A stretch of DNA of 33,357 nt, from positions 1 through 33,357 of the forward strand of contig JAHFFY010000001.1 in assembly GCA_023247705.1 (NCBI GenBank), given 5' to 3'. Within the stretch, counting starts at the first letter, position 1. Each line of letters begins with the position of its first letter. Origin of the DNA: Candidatus Omnitrophota bacterium (GTDB lineage: Bacteria > Omnitrophota > Gorgyraeia > Zapsychrales > JAHFFX01). Both the position numbers and the translations under genes were made by a program. The notes under the pieces are model-generated. The model had not been told where the DNA came from and searched no databases. It saw only the letters and a list, made by a program, of their open reading frames with translations. Below, one piece after another: positions 24,393 through 33,207 of the stretch.

Positions 24393-24441
24393 TTTATCCT
24401 AAAGGTAGTTGAGATCGGATCGAATTTGATTGTGTTAAAAT

Positions 24442-24921
24442 ATGACAAAAAAGACAATCTTGTTCCATTATATACTGATGAATAAATCCGGGAAGAAGCT
24501 GGATACTTCCCTTGGAAGAGACCCGCTCATCATGATTGAGGGAAACGATACAACAGCTTTTCCCTGCTTAAATAAACACCTTTGGGATTTGAAACCCAAC
24601 GAACGCAAGCGCATTGCTCTATTGGCCCATGAGGCGTATGGATACCGAAATGAGGAACTTGTGATTCGTATCCCCCGCACAAGATTACCAGCGATTTCAC
24701 TAAAAGTTGGCGATACGGTTGAAGTCAAAGAACGTGAGGATACCATCGCCCAGATCATGACGATCACCGAAATTACACCAGCTCATTTAACTCTTGATGG
24801 AAATCATCCTTTAGCTGGGCAAGATTTAGTTTTTGATCTCCACATCTTGGATGTTCGAGAAGCAACCCCTCAAGAAATCACTGAAGCCCGGTCAATCAAT
24901 ATAGAAGGCACTCCAGAATAA
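24442..24921 (+). CDS. FKBP-type peptidyl-prolyl isomerase, SlyD-like
   Basis: This 159-residue protein resembles SlyD-type FKBPs: FHYILMNKSGKKLDTS at the N-terminus, PCLNKHLWDLKPNE where SlyD has its G-L-E-x-A-L region, and EAYGYRNEELVIRIPR. The diagnostic C-terminal segment DGNHPLAGQDLVFDLHILDVREAT is the end of the flap chaperone and FKBP core. SlyD proteins catalyse proline isomerisation and act as chaperones. The metal-binding His/Cys-rich tail of E. coli SlyD is absent; the protein simply ends in a short acidic tail. No signal peptide is seen, so it is cytoplasmic. No clear Shine-Dalgarno precedes the ATG. It converges with the membrane-protein gene downstream, with a 15-base gap. Confidence 0.9.
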   Translation: MTKKTILFHYILMNKSGKKLDTSLGRDPLIMIEGNDTTAFPCLNKHLWDLKPNERKRIALLAHEAYGYRNEELVIRIPRTRLPAISLKVGDTVEVKEREDTIAQIMTITEITPAHLTLDGNHPLAGQDLVFDLHILDVREATPQEITEARSINIEGTPE

Positions 24922-24936
24922 ACATCTCCGCAATAT

Positions 24937-26313
24937 CTATTTGGATAAATTTTTCACTGAAGTGCCATTAAGCAAAACAATAAGGACTGTCGCTAATGGA
25001 AAAAAGTGTAAGATGAGGCGGGGCGTCGTTGTATAACTTTTCTCCCCTGAAATCCAGAAAAAATTCGTGGTCAAAACGGATTGAAGGAAATAAAGTGCAA
25101 AAAAGAGAAATAGCGCAGAGAATAAAACACGGATTTCAATGATTTTTTTGATCCTTTCCACATTGAAAAGACTAAATAATAAAATCAACCAAACGATATT
25201 CCAGTTATAACTTAGGAAGAGGGTATCAATGAATTCAGTGATCGTTAAAAACAGGCGATTTATGCAGCCGGAGGTAAAATCAAATTGTGTCTTTTCTTGC
25301 ATGTTCACGTGCGCTAGAAATTTGTATGCTATATAAAAAAAGGCAATTCCAAAGCTAGGCATGAAAAATTTGAGAAGGAGAACAATCTTGTCTTTGATTT
25401 GATAAGTTTTATCTTGAAATAAAATCAGAACAATCAGTGATAGATAAACAAACAGGTAAGCTAATCCCTCAAGTTTGGTAAAAGTCGCAATTCCAGCAAA
25501 GACAGAAGAAATGATTAAGAAAGAAGATTCTTTATTGATTCTCCAGAGTAACAAAAAGAAAATAGCGCTGCAGGTGTAATAGAGCAGAGTTAGGTCGCGG
25601 TAGGCGATGGTCGAATGAATAATCAATAAATTTGAGGACATTAATAGCAATAGACCGAAGAGAGACCAACGTTTATTCGCAAAGTACCGGAGAAAGAAAT
25701 ATTGAATCCTCAAATAGGCAATTAATGTTATTGGAAAAATAATTTTCGGTAACTGTTCATCCCAACTTGTTAAATTCAAAACGACCCAAGTAAAGGCCAG
25801 TTCAATATGTAGAGGGTAAGATGGGTGCGGCAGATATTTTAATCCATCCAGTGCCCGCTCTAGAAAGAGCAGTTTTGATTTGAGCACCGTTGCTTCGAGT
25901 TCATCCCAGGTATAAATTGGTACCGTTATTGCCCTCCAGAAAATATAAATTAAATAATATCCGATATAGATTGATATTCCAACTTTAATCCAGTCGATCC
26001 CATTTTGAGCGAAACTAGATGTATTGTTTGAGATCATTTTAAATTTTCTTCTCGAGTCGGTAAAATTTAAATATAAAAAAAATAATGTTAGCGAAAATAA
26101 AGGTAAATAAATGCTAATAAAATCGAATTTAATCCTGAAGATTAATAAGATTAACATCCAGTGTGTTAGAATGCCCATGCCTAAACCCCAGGATAAAGCG
26201 AGATTCGTAAAAAGATCCAAGGGGTTTTTGCGAAACAGATAACTTGTAATTGCAAATCCAAGTATTAGGGGAATGGAAATCGATTGAATGGTTAATAACA
26301 GATTCAATATCAT
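24937..26313 (-). CDS. polytopic membrane protein, putative GT-C glycosyltransferase
   Basis: The 458-residue protein is mostly hydrophobic, with about eleven or twelve membrane segments. After the third or fourth segment comes a loop with VPIYTWDELEATVLKSKLLF, whose acidic pair (W-D-E) resembles the first periplasmic loop of GT-C enzymes that use lipid-linked sugars. Later segments include HPSYPLHIELAFTWVVLNL and GIATFTKLEGLAYL, reminiscent of GT39/ArnT-type proteins (F-x-K-x-E-G). The ATG overlaps the stop of the upstream membrane gene as ATGA, so the two are translationally coupled. The donor and acceptor are unknown. Membership in GT-C is an inference from topology and loop residues. Confidence 0.7.
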   Translation of the reverse strand: MILNLLLTIQSISIPLILGFAITSYLFRKNPLDLFTNLALSWGLGMGILTHWMLILLIFRIKFDFISIYLPLFSLTLFFLYLNFTDSRRKFKMISNNTSSFAQNGIDWIKVGISIYIGYYLIYIFWRAITVPIYTWDELEATVLKSKLLFLERALDGLKYLPHPSYPLHIELAFTWVVLNLTSWDEQLPKIIFPITLIAYLRIQYFFLRYFANKRWSLFGLLLLMSSNLLIIHSTIAYRDLTLLYYTCSAIFFLLLWRINKESSFLIISSVFAGIATFTKLEGLAYLFVYLSLIVLILFQDKTYQIKDKIVLLLKFFMPSFGIAFFYIAYKFLAHVNMQEKTQFDFTSGCINRLFLTITEFIDTLFLSYNWNIVWLILLFSLFNVERIKKIIEIRVLFSALFLFFALYFLQSVLTTNFFWISGEKSYTTTPRLILHFFPLATVLIVLLNGTSVKNLSK

Positions 26314-27080
26314 TTTAACTTGGTCCTTTTGCGAATCCCAATGAGGCTATGTTGATCAAATGAAGCTAAATACTCGAAATCCTTTGGAATGGCTTTTGTG
26401 GGATTAGATTTAGCAAAAATAATGAGCGCATCCGGAATAGCAGGATTGTCATGCTGGTAACTGTCTTGTCCCGGGATGGGTTTAATCGTAATGGGATAAA
26501 GGAAATATCCTAAAACAATTTGTTTATAAAAAGCCACTTCGCTGTGTTCGATATCCATGTCAGTGACAAATAACCCTAAATGTTTTCCGGGAAGATGTCG
26601 ATGACAGAACACAGAAAAATCATATAGTTCCCTGTAAGTTTGGGAATATTTTTCTTCTATGACTTTTCCCGCCAGTGAATCAAACGCTTGAGAGAAATAT
26701 TTAAAATGTCCAATCCACTGGAGACCCAAAAGAAAAATGAACATGCCTATGCTTACTTTAAGACTATGATTGGCAAAAGGCAGAGGGTTTGAATAGTATT
26801 TCTGCAAGAAAGGGATTCGATCTAAAATTTTGAAGCCGATGATGATTGAAATGATGATTAGATAGATGTAGATATTAAAATTTTGATTGTTCAAAAGAAA
26901 TAATGTGCAATTATTGATGTCGGAATAATTCAGAGACATAATAATTCGATTGAAAAAACTTAAGAATTGGAAATGTTCGTTAAACGCGATGAGGAATAAA
27001 AAAAATACGGTGAGAAGGTGAATTAAAAATATTCCGTAAATTGGGGATGGGTATTTTTTCTCCTGATTCTGTTCGTCCAT
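26310..27080 (-). CDS. hypothetical membrane protein coupled to the GT-C-like gene
   Basis: I do not recognise a family. The 256 residues contain three or four membrane segments: about 15-33 (FLIHLLTVFFLFLIAF), about 70-85 (IYLIIISIIIGFKI) and about 110-125 (IGMFIFLLGLQWIGHF). A soluble C-terminal half of about 110 residues follows, beginning FSQAFDSLAGKVIEEKYSQ. That half contains no cofactor motif I know; its position after the last segment suggests a periplasmic domain, as seen in accessory parts of surface-glycan glycosyltransferases. It ends in a basic tail (IGIRKRTKLK). The ATG has no obvious Shine-Dalgarno and lies 46 bases after the phosphofructokinase gene. Confidence 0.6.
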   Translation of the reverse strand: MDEQNQEKKYPSPIYGIFLIHLLTVFFLFLIAFNEHFQFLSFFNRIIMSLNYSDINNCTLFLLNNQNFNIYIYLIIISIIIGFKILDRIPFLQKYYSNPLPFANHSLKVSIGMFIFLLGLQWIGHFKYFSQAFDSLAGKVIEEKYSQTYRELYDFSVFCHRHLPGKHLGLFVTDMDIEHSEVAFYKQIVLGYFLYPITIKPIPGQDSYQHDNPAIPDALIIFAKSNPTKAIPKDFEYLASFDQHSLIGIRKRTKLK

Positions 27081-27126
27081 GAAGTTTTAGGTATAGAAAA
27101 TAACCTTGAACCCATTTAATATAAAA

Positions 27127-28332
27127 TTATAAATGGCGTTCGATGTGTCCGGTTATTTTCTCAAATTTCGGTTCTGGCTTCACAAGCTTACGGCCAAAAC
27201 AGATTCCCATATTTTCATAAAACGGAACCAATTGCAGATCGACAAAGCGTTGTTTGATTGCGTCTTCCGTTTTCATGTAACGGATTTTGTTACCACTGAT
27301 TCCAACAACGGTCACACCTGCAATCTTATTGGACAAAAGCATGACCGCTGCTGCGCCGGCTTCTTTGCCAAAATTAACATCATAAGCGGAGGAATGACCA
27401 GCCCGCACCAGATGTCCGGGGATGACGGAACGGACTTCAGGGATTTCATAAATTCCTTTCACATACATTTTTTCCCGTTTCATAAGATCAATAATACTCG
27501 GATCTTTTTTAAATCGTTTGGTCAATTCCTGGCAGACGTATCTGGACGCACCAGCCAAGCGCTTATGCCCGAAGGCATCGACTCCGGCCGATTCATCGAA
27601 AATTTCAGAGCCAGAGGCATCCTTAAGACCTTCGGCAACGACAATCAAATAGGTTCCTGACTTGACAGCGCTTTCAGAAATCCTTTGATAGAATCGAGTT
27701 TTGACATGTTGATAGAGGATATCAAAATCGACCGGAATCTCTGGAATGAGAACCGCGTCGGCATCGGATGCGATTCCTCCTCGAAACGCCGTATGTCCGG
27801 CATAACGCCCGAAAACTTCCATGACAATGATCCGGCTATGGGTGTTGCCCGTTGTTTTAATTTCATCGGCGAAATTTGCAATACGGGCGATGGTGGAATC
27901 TGCACCGACCGAATAGGTCTGTAAATCCAGATCCATGGTTTTGGGAGCATGATCGCACTGGATTCCATGTTGAGTCAGATCCACCATGACACTTCCGGAA
28001 TCATCTCCGCCGCTGATGACCAAACCTTCAATCCCAAATTTTTTTAAGCCGTCTTGGATCCGATTATATTTATTTTCATCTTCGATGCGTTTGATTTTAA
28101 CGCGAGAATGTCCAGCTTCCGAGCCCGCCAGTTTAGAATTGATCCAGTCCGTCCGTTGAGGCGTTAGTTCAACCAAATGATCAAATTCGACTAAATTGTA
28201 TAACCCGGCATAACCATTCGGAATGATAAAACAAGAAATTCCCAGGGAATGCGCCATTTGGGCCGCACCTTTGATCACGGCATTTAATCCTCCGCAATCC
28301 CCCCCGCTTGTAATAATCCCTATTTTTTTCAT
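27127..28332 (-). CDS. 6-phosphofructokinase, predicted pyrophosphate-dependent
   Basis: This 401-residue PFK phosphorylates fructose 6-phosphate. The N-terminus IGIITSGGDCGGLNAVIKG replaces the usual GGDxPGLN proline by glycine. Two donor-selecting positions are of the PPi type: D111 in GGDDSG (E. coli G104) and K131 in PKTMDLDL (E. coli G124). In the established scheme this Asp/Lys pair excludes ATP and favours PPi. The catalytic aspartates D134 and D136 are retained, but the usual TIDND reads TMDLD. The substrate motif MGR is FGR (MEVFGRYAGH). A PPi-PFK would be reversible and could serve gluconeogenesis. AAAGGAG lies eight bases before the ATG. The 120-base gap upstream to recN shows no clear promoter. 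Confidence 0.9.
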   Translation of the reverse strand: MKKIGIITSGGDCGGLNAVIKGAAQMAHSLGISCFIIPNGYAGLYNLVEFDHLVELTPQRTDWINSKLAGSEAGHSRVKIKRIEDENKYNRIQDGLKKFGIEGLVISGGDDSGSVMVDLTQHGIQCDHAPKTMDLDLQTYSVGADSTIARIANFADEIKTTGNTHSRIIVMEVFGRYAGHTAFRGGIASDADAVLIPEIPVDFDILYQHVKTRFYQRISESAVKSGTYLIVVAEGLKDASGSEIFDESAGVDAFGHKRLAGASRYVCQELTKRFKKDPSIIDLMKREKMYVKGIYEIPEVRSVIPGHLVRAGHSSAYDVNFGKEAGAAAVMLLSNKIAGVTVVGISGNKIRYMKTEDAIKQRFVDLQLVPFYENMGICFGRKLVKPEPKFEKITGHIERHL

Positions 28333-28452
28333 CTGAAAACTCCTTTAATCCATAATTCCATTCCCAAGGAGAGGTGTGCTCGTTAATCAAACAGCAAAAG
28401 TTGGAAGTTAAAGAGTAGCATAAGCCACACATGAAATCAAATACAAAGACAT

Positions 28453-30123
28453 TCATCGTGATTTAGATTTGGCCTTGTTCAACATCTCATGAGCATGGGA
28501 AACAGAGATGTTGGTTTCGTTTTCCCCGCTCATCATTTTGGCGATTTCTTTGACTCGTTCTTGGGCATTTAATAGCTGGACTTGAGTGATCGCGCGTCCA
28601 TTTCTGACCGCTTTATTGATTTTAAAGTGATGCTCTCCAAAAGACGCAATTTGCGGGAGATGAGTAATCAAGATGACCTGGCGATTTTGCGCGAGTTCGT
28701 TCAATTTCGTCCCAGTGATTGTCCCTAGACGACCGCCAACTTGAGCGTCGATTTCATCGAATATTAATACGGGAATCGGATCGACCTTGATCAGGGCTTT
28801 TTTCATGGCCAGCATCAGACGGGCGGCTTCACCTGAAGAAATAATTTGAGAGAGCGGCTTGAGCTCTTCACCGGCATTGGGACTGATATAGAAAGTGATT
28901 TTGTCCTGTCCGTAAGGATTGAGATCCATTTTTTCAATGCGGCATTCGAATTTGACATGCGCGATCCCTAGTTCTATTAATTCGTTTTCAATCGTTTTTT
29001 CAAGCTGGGTTGCGGTTTTCTTGCGGACCTGAGTCATTTGTTTGGCTACGACGGTTAATTTCTCAATCGAATCGTTTAAGGCCTGACGCAGTTGGTTGTC
29101 GTTGTATTCGTAATTTTTGATGGTTTGATATTTTTTAACCGCTCCAGCGTAAAACTGTTCGATCGCCTCAAAAGACGGGCCGTATTTACGTTTGATATCT
29201 TCATAGAGATCGCATTTTTTGTTGATGTCCCGGGCTTCTTCCGGCTGGAAAGAAATTTGGTCAAGGTAAGAACCTAGTTTTGCAACAAGGTTTTGAATAT
29301 GATCCTGGATCGTGTTCAGAGATTCCATATAAGAGGTGGTTTGGGGATCGATTTGGTTGAGTGTCCGCAGCGGATGAAAAATCCGTCGGATTAATTCACT
29401 GACGCCGGATTCTTCGTTGTTTAGATCGTTAAGAGCGGCTGAAGCGTGTTCATAAAGTTTTTCAGCGTTGTTGATCCGGCTTTGCGTATTGACTAATTCT
29501 TCATATTTATCCTGGGACAAAGGGACTTGCTGTAGCTCGGCCAGTTGATGCTCGAGCAAATTGATATCCCGTTCTTTGGATTGCCCCAGTTCATTTAAGT
29601 CCGTGAGTTCATTCTGTAATTGAACATAATGGGTGTAAAGCAAGTCATAATTCGATTTGAGTTCATCCAATGGAGACAGTTTGTCCAGCATGGCGCGATG
29701 GGACTCTTCGGTAAAAAGCATTTGATGGTCATGTGGCCCATGAAAATCAACAAGATAATTGCCGATGTCTTTTAATTGGGCAATGGTCAGGGCAAAACCA
29801 TTGATCTTGATTTTATTTTTTCCATCGGGCAAATGAACGCGATGGATGATCAATTGCGTTTCATCTTCGGTCAGATAGGATTTAAAGATGTCCTGATCCC
29901 GGAGTTCCTTGGAAAGATCAAAGGCGGCTTCGACGATACAGGGGAGTTGCGGATCTCGGATTTGTGAAGACGCAAGCCGGTCTCCAAGTACATAACGTAG
30001 TGCATCGATCACGATGGATTTTCCGGCGCCTGTTTCGCCGGTCAAAACATTGAGTTGCGAGGCAAATTCCAAGGACAATTTTTCAATCAAGCCAAAATTT
30101 TGGATCGTTAATTGGGTCAGCAT
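28453..30123 (-). CDS. recN: DNA repair protein RecN
   Basis: RecN is an SMC-like ATPase in double-strand break repair. The 556-residue protein has the N-terminal head with Walker A GETGAGKS (29-36), the RecN segment VDFHGPHDHQMLF near residue 130, and a long coiled-coil region (about 155-380). The C-terminal head has signature SSGEAARLMLAMK and Walker B VLIFDEIDAQVGGRLG, then ITHLPQIASFG. The signature is SSGE instead of SGGE, and the Walker B context differs from the E. coli FDEVDVGISG. I recall both variations from PVC-group RecN proteins. The ATG at 30123 lacks a clear Shine-Dalgarno. Confidence 0.96.
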   Translation of the reverse strand: MLTQLTIQNFGLIEKLSLEFASQLNVLTGETGAGKSIVIDALRYVLGDRLASSQIRDPQLPCIVEAAFDLSKELRDQDIFKSYLTEDETQLIIHRVHLPDGKNKIKINGFALTIAQLKDIGNYLVDFHGPHDHQMLFTEESHRAMLDKLSPLDELKSNYDLLYTHYVQLQNELTDLNELGQSKERDINLLEHQLAELQQVPLSQDKYEELVNTQSRINNAEKLYEHASAALNDLNNEESGVSELIRRIFHPLRTLNQIDPQTTSYMESLNTIQDHIQNLVAKLGSYLDQISFQPEEARDINKKCDLYEDIKRKYGPSFEAIEQFYAGAVKKYQTIKNYEYNDNQLRQALNDSIEKLTVVAKQMTQVRKKTATQLEKTIENELIELGIAHVKFECRIEKMDLNPYGQDKITFYISPNAGEELKPLSQIISSGEAARLMLAMKKALIKVDPIPVLIFDEIDAQVGGRLGTITGTKLNELAQNRQVILITHLPQIASFGEHHFKINKAVRNGRAITQVQLLNAQERVKEIAKMMSGENETNISVSHAHEMLNKAKSKSR

Positions 30124-30381
30124 GATATTGTTAGTAAATAGAATATTACCGGAAAATTAGAAATTATCGTATCAAATATTCATTTTTTTGTGAAGGAATT
30201 TTCTGGTCTTAGCGCAGGGCGTGTTCAGTTGAAAAATACTTTAAATGCTTATTAATTGTTAGACATTTTATAGTATAATTTTTTAGTTCATTAAATCCTG
30301 ATTTTGTGGAGTGTCTGTTTGATCATGATGTTCATTCCATGAGGATTTTAATAAAACATGAGGAGGCCTTGAATTAACCCG
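30124..30381. promoter_or_regulatory. recN/CoA-ligase divergent intergenic region
   Basis: This 258-base AT-rich gap separates divergent genes. On the plus strand a perfect TATAAT is at 30274-30279, but the sequence 16-18 bases upstream (around ATTAAT) is a poor -35. On the minus strand I found no convincing recN promoter. GAGGAGG at 30360-30366 is a very strong Shine-Dalgarno, yet it lies 15 bases before the ATG at 30382. CATGAGGA occurs twice (near 30339 and 30358). Confidence 0.35.
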
Positions 30382-31881
30382 ATGTTCTATTGCCACGATG
30401 ATCCTTGGCGTAATATTTCCCAATTGTCTCACGAAGAAATATTGCGAATACAAAATAATAAACTCTACAGCTTTATAAACCAGCAGCTTTATCCTTTTAG
30501 TCCATACTACCGCAATTTATTCGATTACCATAAAATCAATCCCAGAAAAATAAAATCAATGCATGATCTGCGGTGTGTTCCATTTATCTCCAAGTCCGAT
30601 TTTATTCCTTCTCCAACACAACCGGAAAAATTTAAGGATTTTATTCTGCAGCCTGATCAAGAGACGATCAGGAAATATTGGCCGAAGGATAAAGTCGCTC
30701 AATTAGCGCTGCGGTCAATTTTGAAAGGTCCTGAGCGTATGCGTGAAGCGCTCGGCCAGGAATATCGCCCGGTTTTTATGACCTTCACCACCGGAACAAC
30801 CAATACACCGGTTTCGTTTTTGTATTCCAGCTACGATGTCAACAACCTCGGTTTATACGGTTCCAGGATGATTCGATTATTCAAGATTCAACCGACCGAC
30901 CGGATCGTTAATATATTTCCTTTTGCGCCGCATCTCGCTTTTTGGCAGGTGGTGTTCGGAGGACTGTCTTCGAGTATTTTTATCCTCAGCACGGGAGGTG
31001 GAAAAGTTTTGAGTTCGGAAGGAAACATCAACGCGATTCTGAAAATGAAACCATCCGTCATCTTAGGTGTTCCAAGCTATATTTATCATTTGTTACGCCT
31101 GGCTCAGGAAAAATCCTGCAAAATGGATTTCATTAAGAAAGTTATATTGGGCGCGGCGGCGGTCACCGAACCGTTTAAACAAAAACTTTTAAGTCTTTTA
31201 ACGGCGATGGGGGCAACCGATGTCTCCATTTTCGGGACGTACGGTTTTACGGAAGCGCGGACAGCCTGGGCCGAATGTCCAACGACACCCGGGATTTCTA
31301 GCGGGTATCACCTTTATCCAGACAAAGAGATCATTGAAATCATTGACCCGAAGACCGGAGAAGTCAAAAGGGAAGGAGAGGATGGAGAGATCGTTTATAC
31401 CTCATTGGATTCCCGCGCCAGTTCGGTGATCCGCTTTCGCACCGGGGATTTTGTCAAAGGCGGCGTGACGTATCAACCCTGCCCGTATTGCGGGCGGAAA
31501 GTTCCGCGACTATCCAGCCAAATTAGCCGCATCTCGGATATCACCGGCTTACAACTTTCCAAGATCAAAGGGTCTCTGGTGAACCTTGACAACTTTTCTG
31601 CTGTTTTGAGTGAATTCGAACCGATCCAGGAGTGGCAGATTGAAATCCGTAAAAAAGACAACGATGCCCATGAAATTGATGAGTTGATCGTATTTGTCGC
31701 GGTCAAGGATCATACCGATAAATGTCGTCTGGCGGAAGATTTAAAGAAGAGGATCTTGCTATGCACAGAAGTTTCACCGAACGCAATCGTTTTTTCCTCT
31801 TTACCGGAGATTGTAAAGCGTTTAGAATTAGAAACAGCTTCCAAAGAAAAAAGAATTTTGGATTCGCGACCCAAGGCGTAA
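30382..31881 (+). CDS. PaaK-like AMP-forming CoA ligase
   Basis: This 499-residue adenylate-forming enzyme resembles phenylacetate-CoA ligase. It has an N-terminal YRNLFDYHKINPRKIKSMHD region, the phosphate-binding loop TFTTGTTNTPVSF, and the adenine-binding segment FGTYGFTEARTAWAECP. The hinge region is SSVIRFRTGDFVKGG, followed by a CPYCGRKVPRL pair of cysteines. It would activate an organic acid to its CoA thioester via an acyl-AMP. The aromatic or aliphatic substrate cannot be read from the sequence. The strong GAGGAGG is 15 bases from the ATG, but only six bases from an in-frame ATT at 30373, so a slightly longer protein from a rare ATT start is possible. Thiolase and hydratase genes follow on the same strand. 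Confidence 0.88.
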   Translation: MFYCHDDPWRNISQLSHEEILRIQNNKLYSFINQQLYPFSPYYRNLFDYHKINPRKIKSMHDLRCVPFISKSDFIPSPTQPEKFKDFILQPDQETIRKYWPKDKVAQLALRSILKGPERMREALGQEYRPVFMTFTTGTTNTPVSFLYSSYDVNNLGLYGSRMIRLFKIQPTDRIVNIFPFAPHLAFWQVVFGGLSSSIFILSTGGGKVLSSEGNINAILKMKPSVILGVPSYIYHLLRLAQEKSCKMDFIKKVILGAAAVTEPFKQKLLSLLTAMGATDVSIFGTYGFTEARTAWAECPTTPGISSGYHLYPDKEIIEIIDPKTGEVKREGEDGEIVYTSLDSRASSVIRFRTGDFVKGGVTYQPCPYCGRKVPRLSSQISRISDITGLQLSKIKGSLVNLDNFSAVLSEFEPIQEWQIEIRKKDNDAHEIDELIVFVAVKDHTDKCRLAEDLKKRILLCTEVSPNAIVFSSLPEIVKRLELETASKEKRILDSRPKA

Positions 31882-31918
31882 TCGTTCACCAGAATTAGTA
31901 AGGAAGGATTTTGGTTAT

Positions 31919-33193
31919 ATGGAACGCATCGCAATTATACAGGGAATAAGAACTCCATTTTGTAAAATGGGATCGTCTCTCTCTGAGCTCAATGCCCAAG
32001 ATCTGGGCCGGATCGCTTCCAGAGAATTGATTGAACGGTTTAATATAAATGTCAAAATTATTGATGAAGTGATCTTTGGGAATGTCTCTCAGCCGCCGGA
32101 CGCAGCCAATATTTCGCGGGTCATTGCGTTGTTGAGCGGGATCCCCCTCACAACGCCGGCATTTAGTGTTCATCGCAATTGCGCGTCGGGTCTGGAATCC
32201 GTCGTAACCGCGGCACTTAAAATTCAATCGGGTGATATCAGTTGTGTTTTAACCGGTGGAACGGAATCCATGAGCAATATTCCTTTTTTTCTGACTAAAA
32301 AATTACAGGACATCATCTTTCAATTTAACAGGTCCAAAACCTTTCTGGAAAAAATACAGACTTTATCGAAGGTTCGTTTAGCATACCTTGAGCCGAAGAT
32401 TGGACTTAATTTGGGATTAACCGATCCTGTTTGTGGTTTGAATATGGGCCAAACTGCGGAAGTCCTGGCCAAAGAATTCGGGATTACCCGTGAGGAGCAA
32501 GACCAGTTTGCTTTACGAAGCCATCAACGCGCGATCGCGGCCAGAGAAATTTTAAAGGAAGAAATGGTCGCGGTGATTCCGCCGACCCGTTATGAAACCG
32601 CTGTTGAGTTTGATAATGGTCCGCGGGAAAACCAAACCATGGAAGCGTTGGCGAAATTGAAACCGATTTTTGATAAACATCTCGGAACGGTCACCGCGGG
32701 TAATGCAAGCCAGGTCACCGATGGCGCGGTTGCGTTATTGGTGATGAGTGAGCGAAAGGCTAGAGAGTTACAGTTGGAACCGTTAGGATTCATTCGGGCC
32801 TTCGCTTTCGCCGGTGTGGAACCGGAACGGATGGGCATCGGTCCGGCGCATGCCATTCCAAAAGTTCTAAAAAAAGCAGGGCTTCCCCTGAAAGAGATCC
32901 AGGCTTTCGAAATCAATGAAGCCTTTGCCACTCAGGTTTTGGCCTGCATGAAAGCCCTGGCCAGTGATCGGTTCGCGCAGGAGTTCGGATTTACGGGTTT
33001 TACTGGGGAAATCAATCCTGCGGGTTTGAATGTCAACGGAGGGGCCATTGCGTTAGGTCATCCGGTGGGAGCGACCGGCGGACGACTCATCCTGACGATG
33101 CTCAAACATTTAAAACGGAACAATCTGCACTTAGGTTTAGTGTCTTTATGCGTTGGTGGCGGCCAGGGCGCTGCCATGATTTTGGAACGTTAA
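31919..33193 (+). CDS. acetyl-CoA acyltransferase (FadI/FadA-type thiolase)
   Basis: This 424-residue thiolase cleaves 3-ketoacyl-CoA, or condenses acetyl-CoA in reverse. It begins IAIIQGIRTPFCKMGSSL. The acyl-accepting cysteine is C88 in HRNCASGLES, the NEAFA motif lies near residue 339, H381 is in GHPVGATGGR, and the second active cysteine is C411 in CVGGGQGA. An insertion around residues 125-165 (FFLTKKLQDIIFQFNRSKTF) is typical of the FadI/HADHB-like group, fitting the FadJ-type gene that follows. AAGGAAGGA lies upstream of the ATG at somewhat long spacing. The gap from the ligase gene is 37 bases and to the next gene 14 bases, consistent with an operon. Confidence 0.95.
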   Translation: MERIAIIQGIRTPFCKMGSSLSELNAQDLGRIASRELIERFNINVKIIDEVIFGNVSQPPDAANISRVIALLSGIPLTTPAFSVHRNCASGLESVVTAALKIQSGDISCVLTGGTESMSNIPFFLTKKLQDIIFQFNRSKTFLEKIQTLSKVRLAYLEPKIGLNLGLTDPVCGLNMGQTAEVLAKEFGITREEQDQFALRSHQRAIAAREILKEEMVAVIPPTRYETAVEFDNGPRENQTMEALAKLKPIFDKHLGTVTAGNASQVTDGAVALLVMSERKARELQLEPLGFIRAFAFAGVEPERMGIGPAHAIPKVLKKAGLPLKEIQAFEINEAFATQVLACMKALASDRFAQEFGFTGFTGEINPAGLNVNGGAIALGHPVGATGGRLILTMLKHLKRNNLHLGLVSLCVGGGQGAAMILER

Positions 33194-33207
33194 GATAAAA
33201 TAATTTT

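Noticed and set aside
24922-24936. Possible bidirectional terminator between the convergent FKBP and GT-C-like genes
   Set aside because: Only 15 bases separate the stop codons and no hairpin is present.
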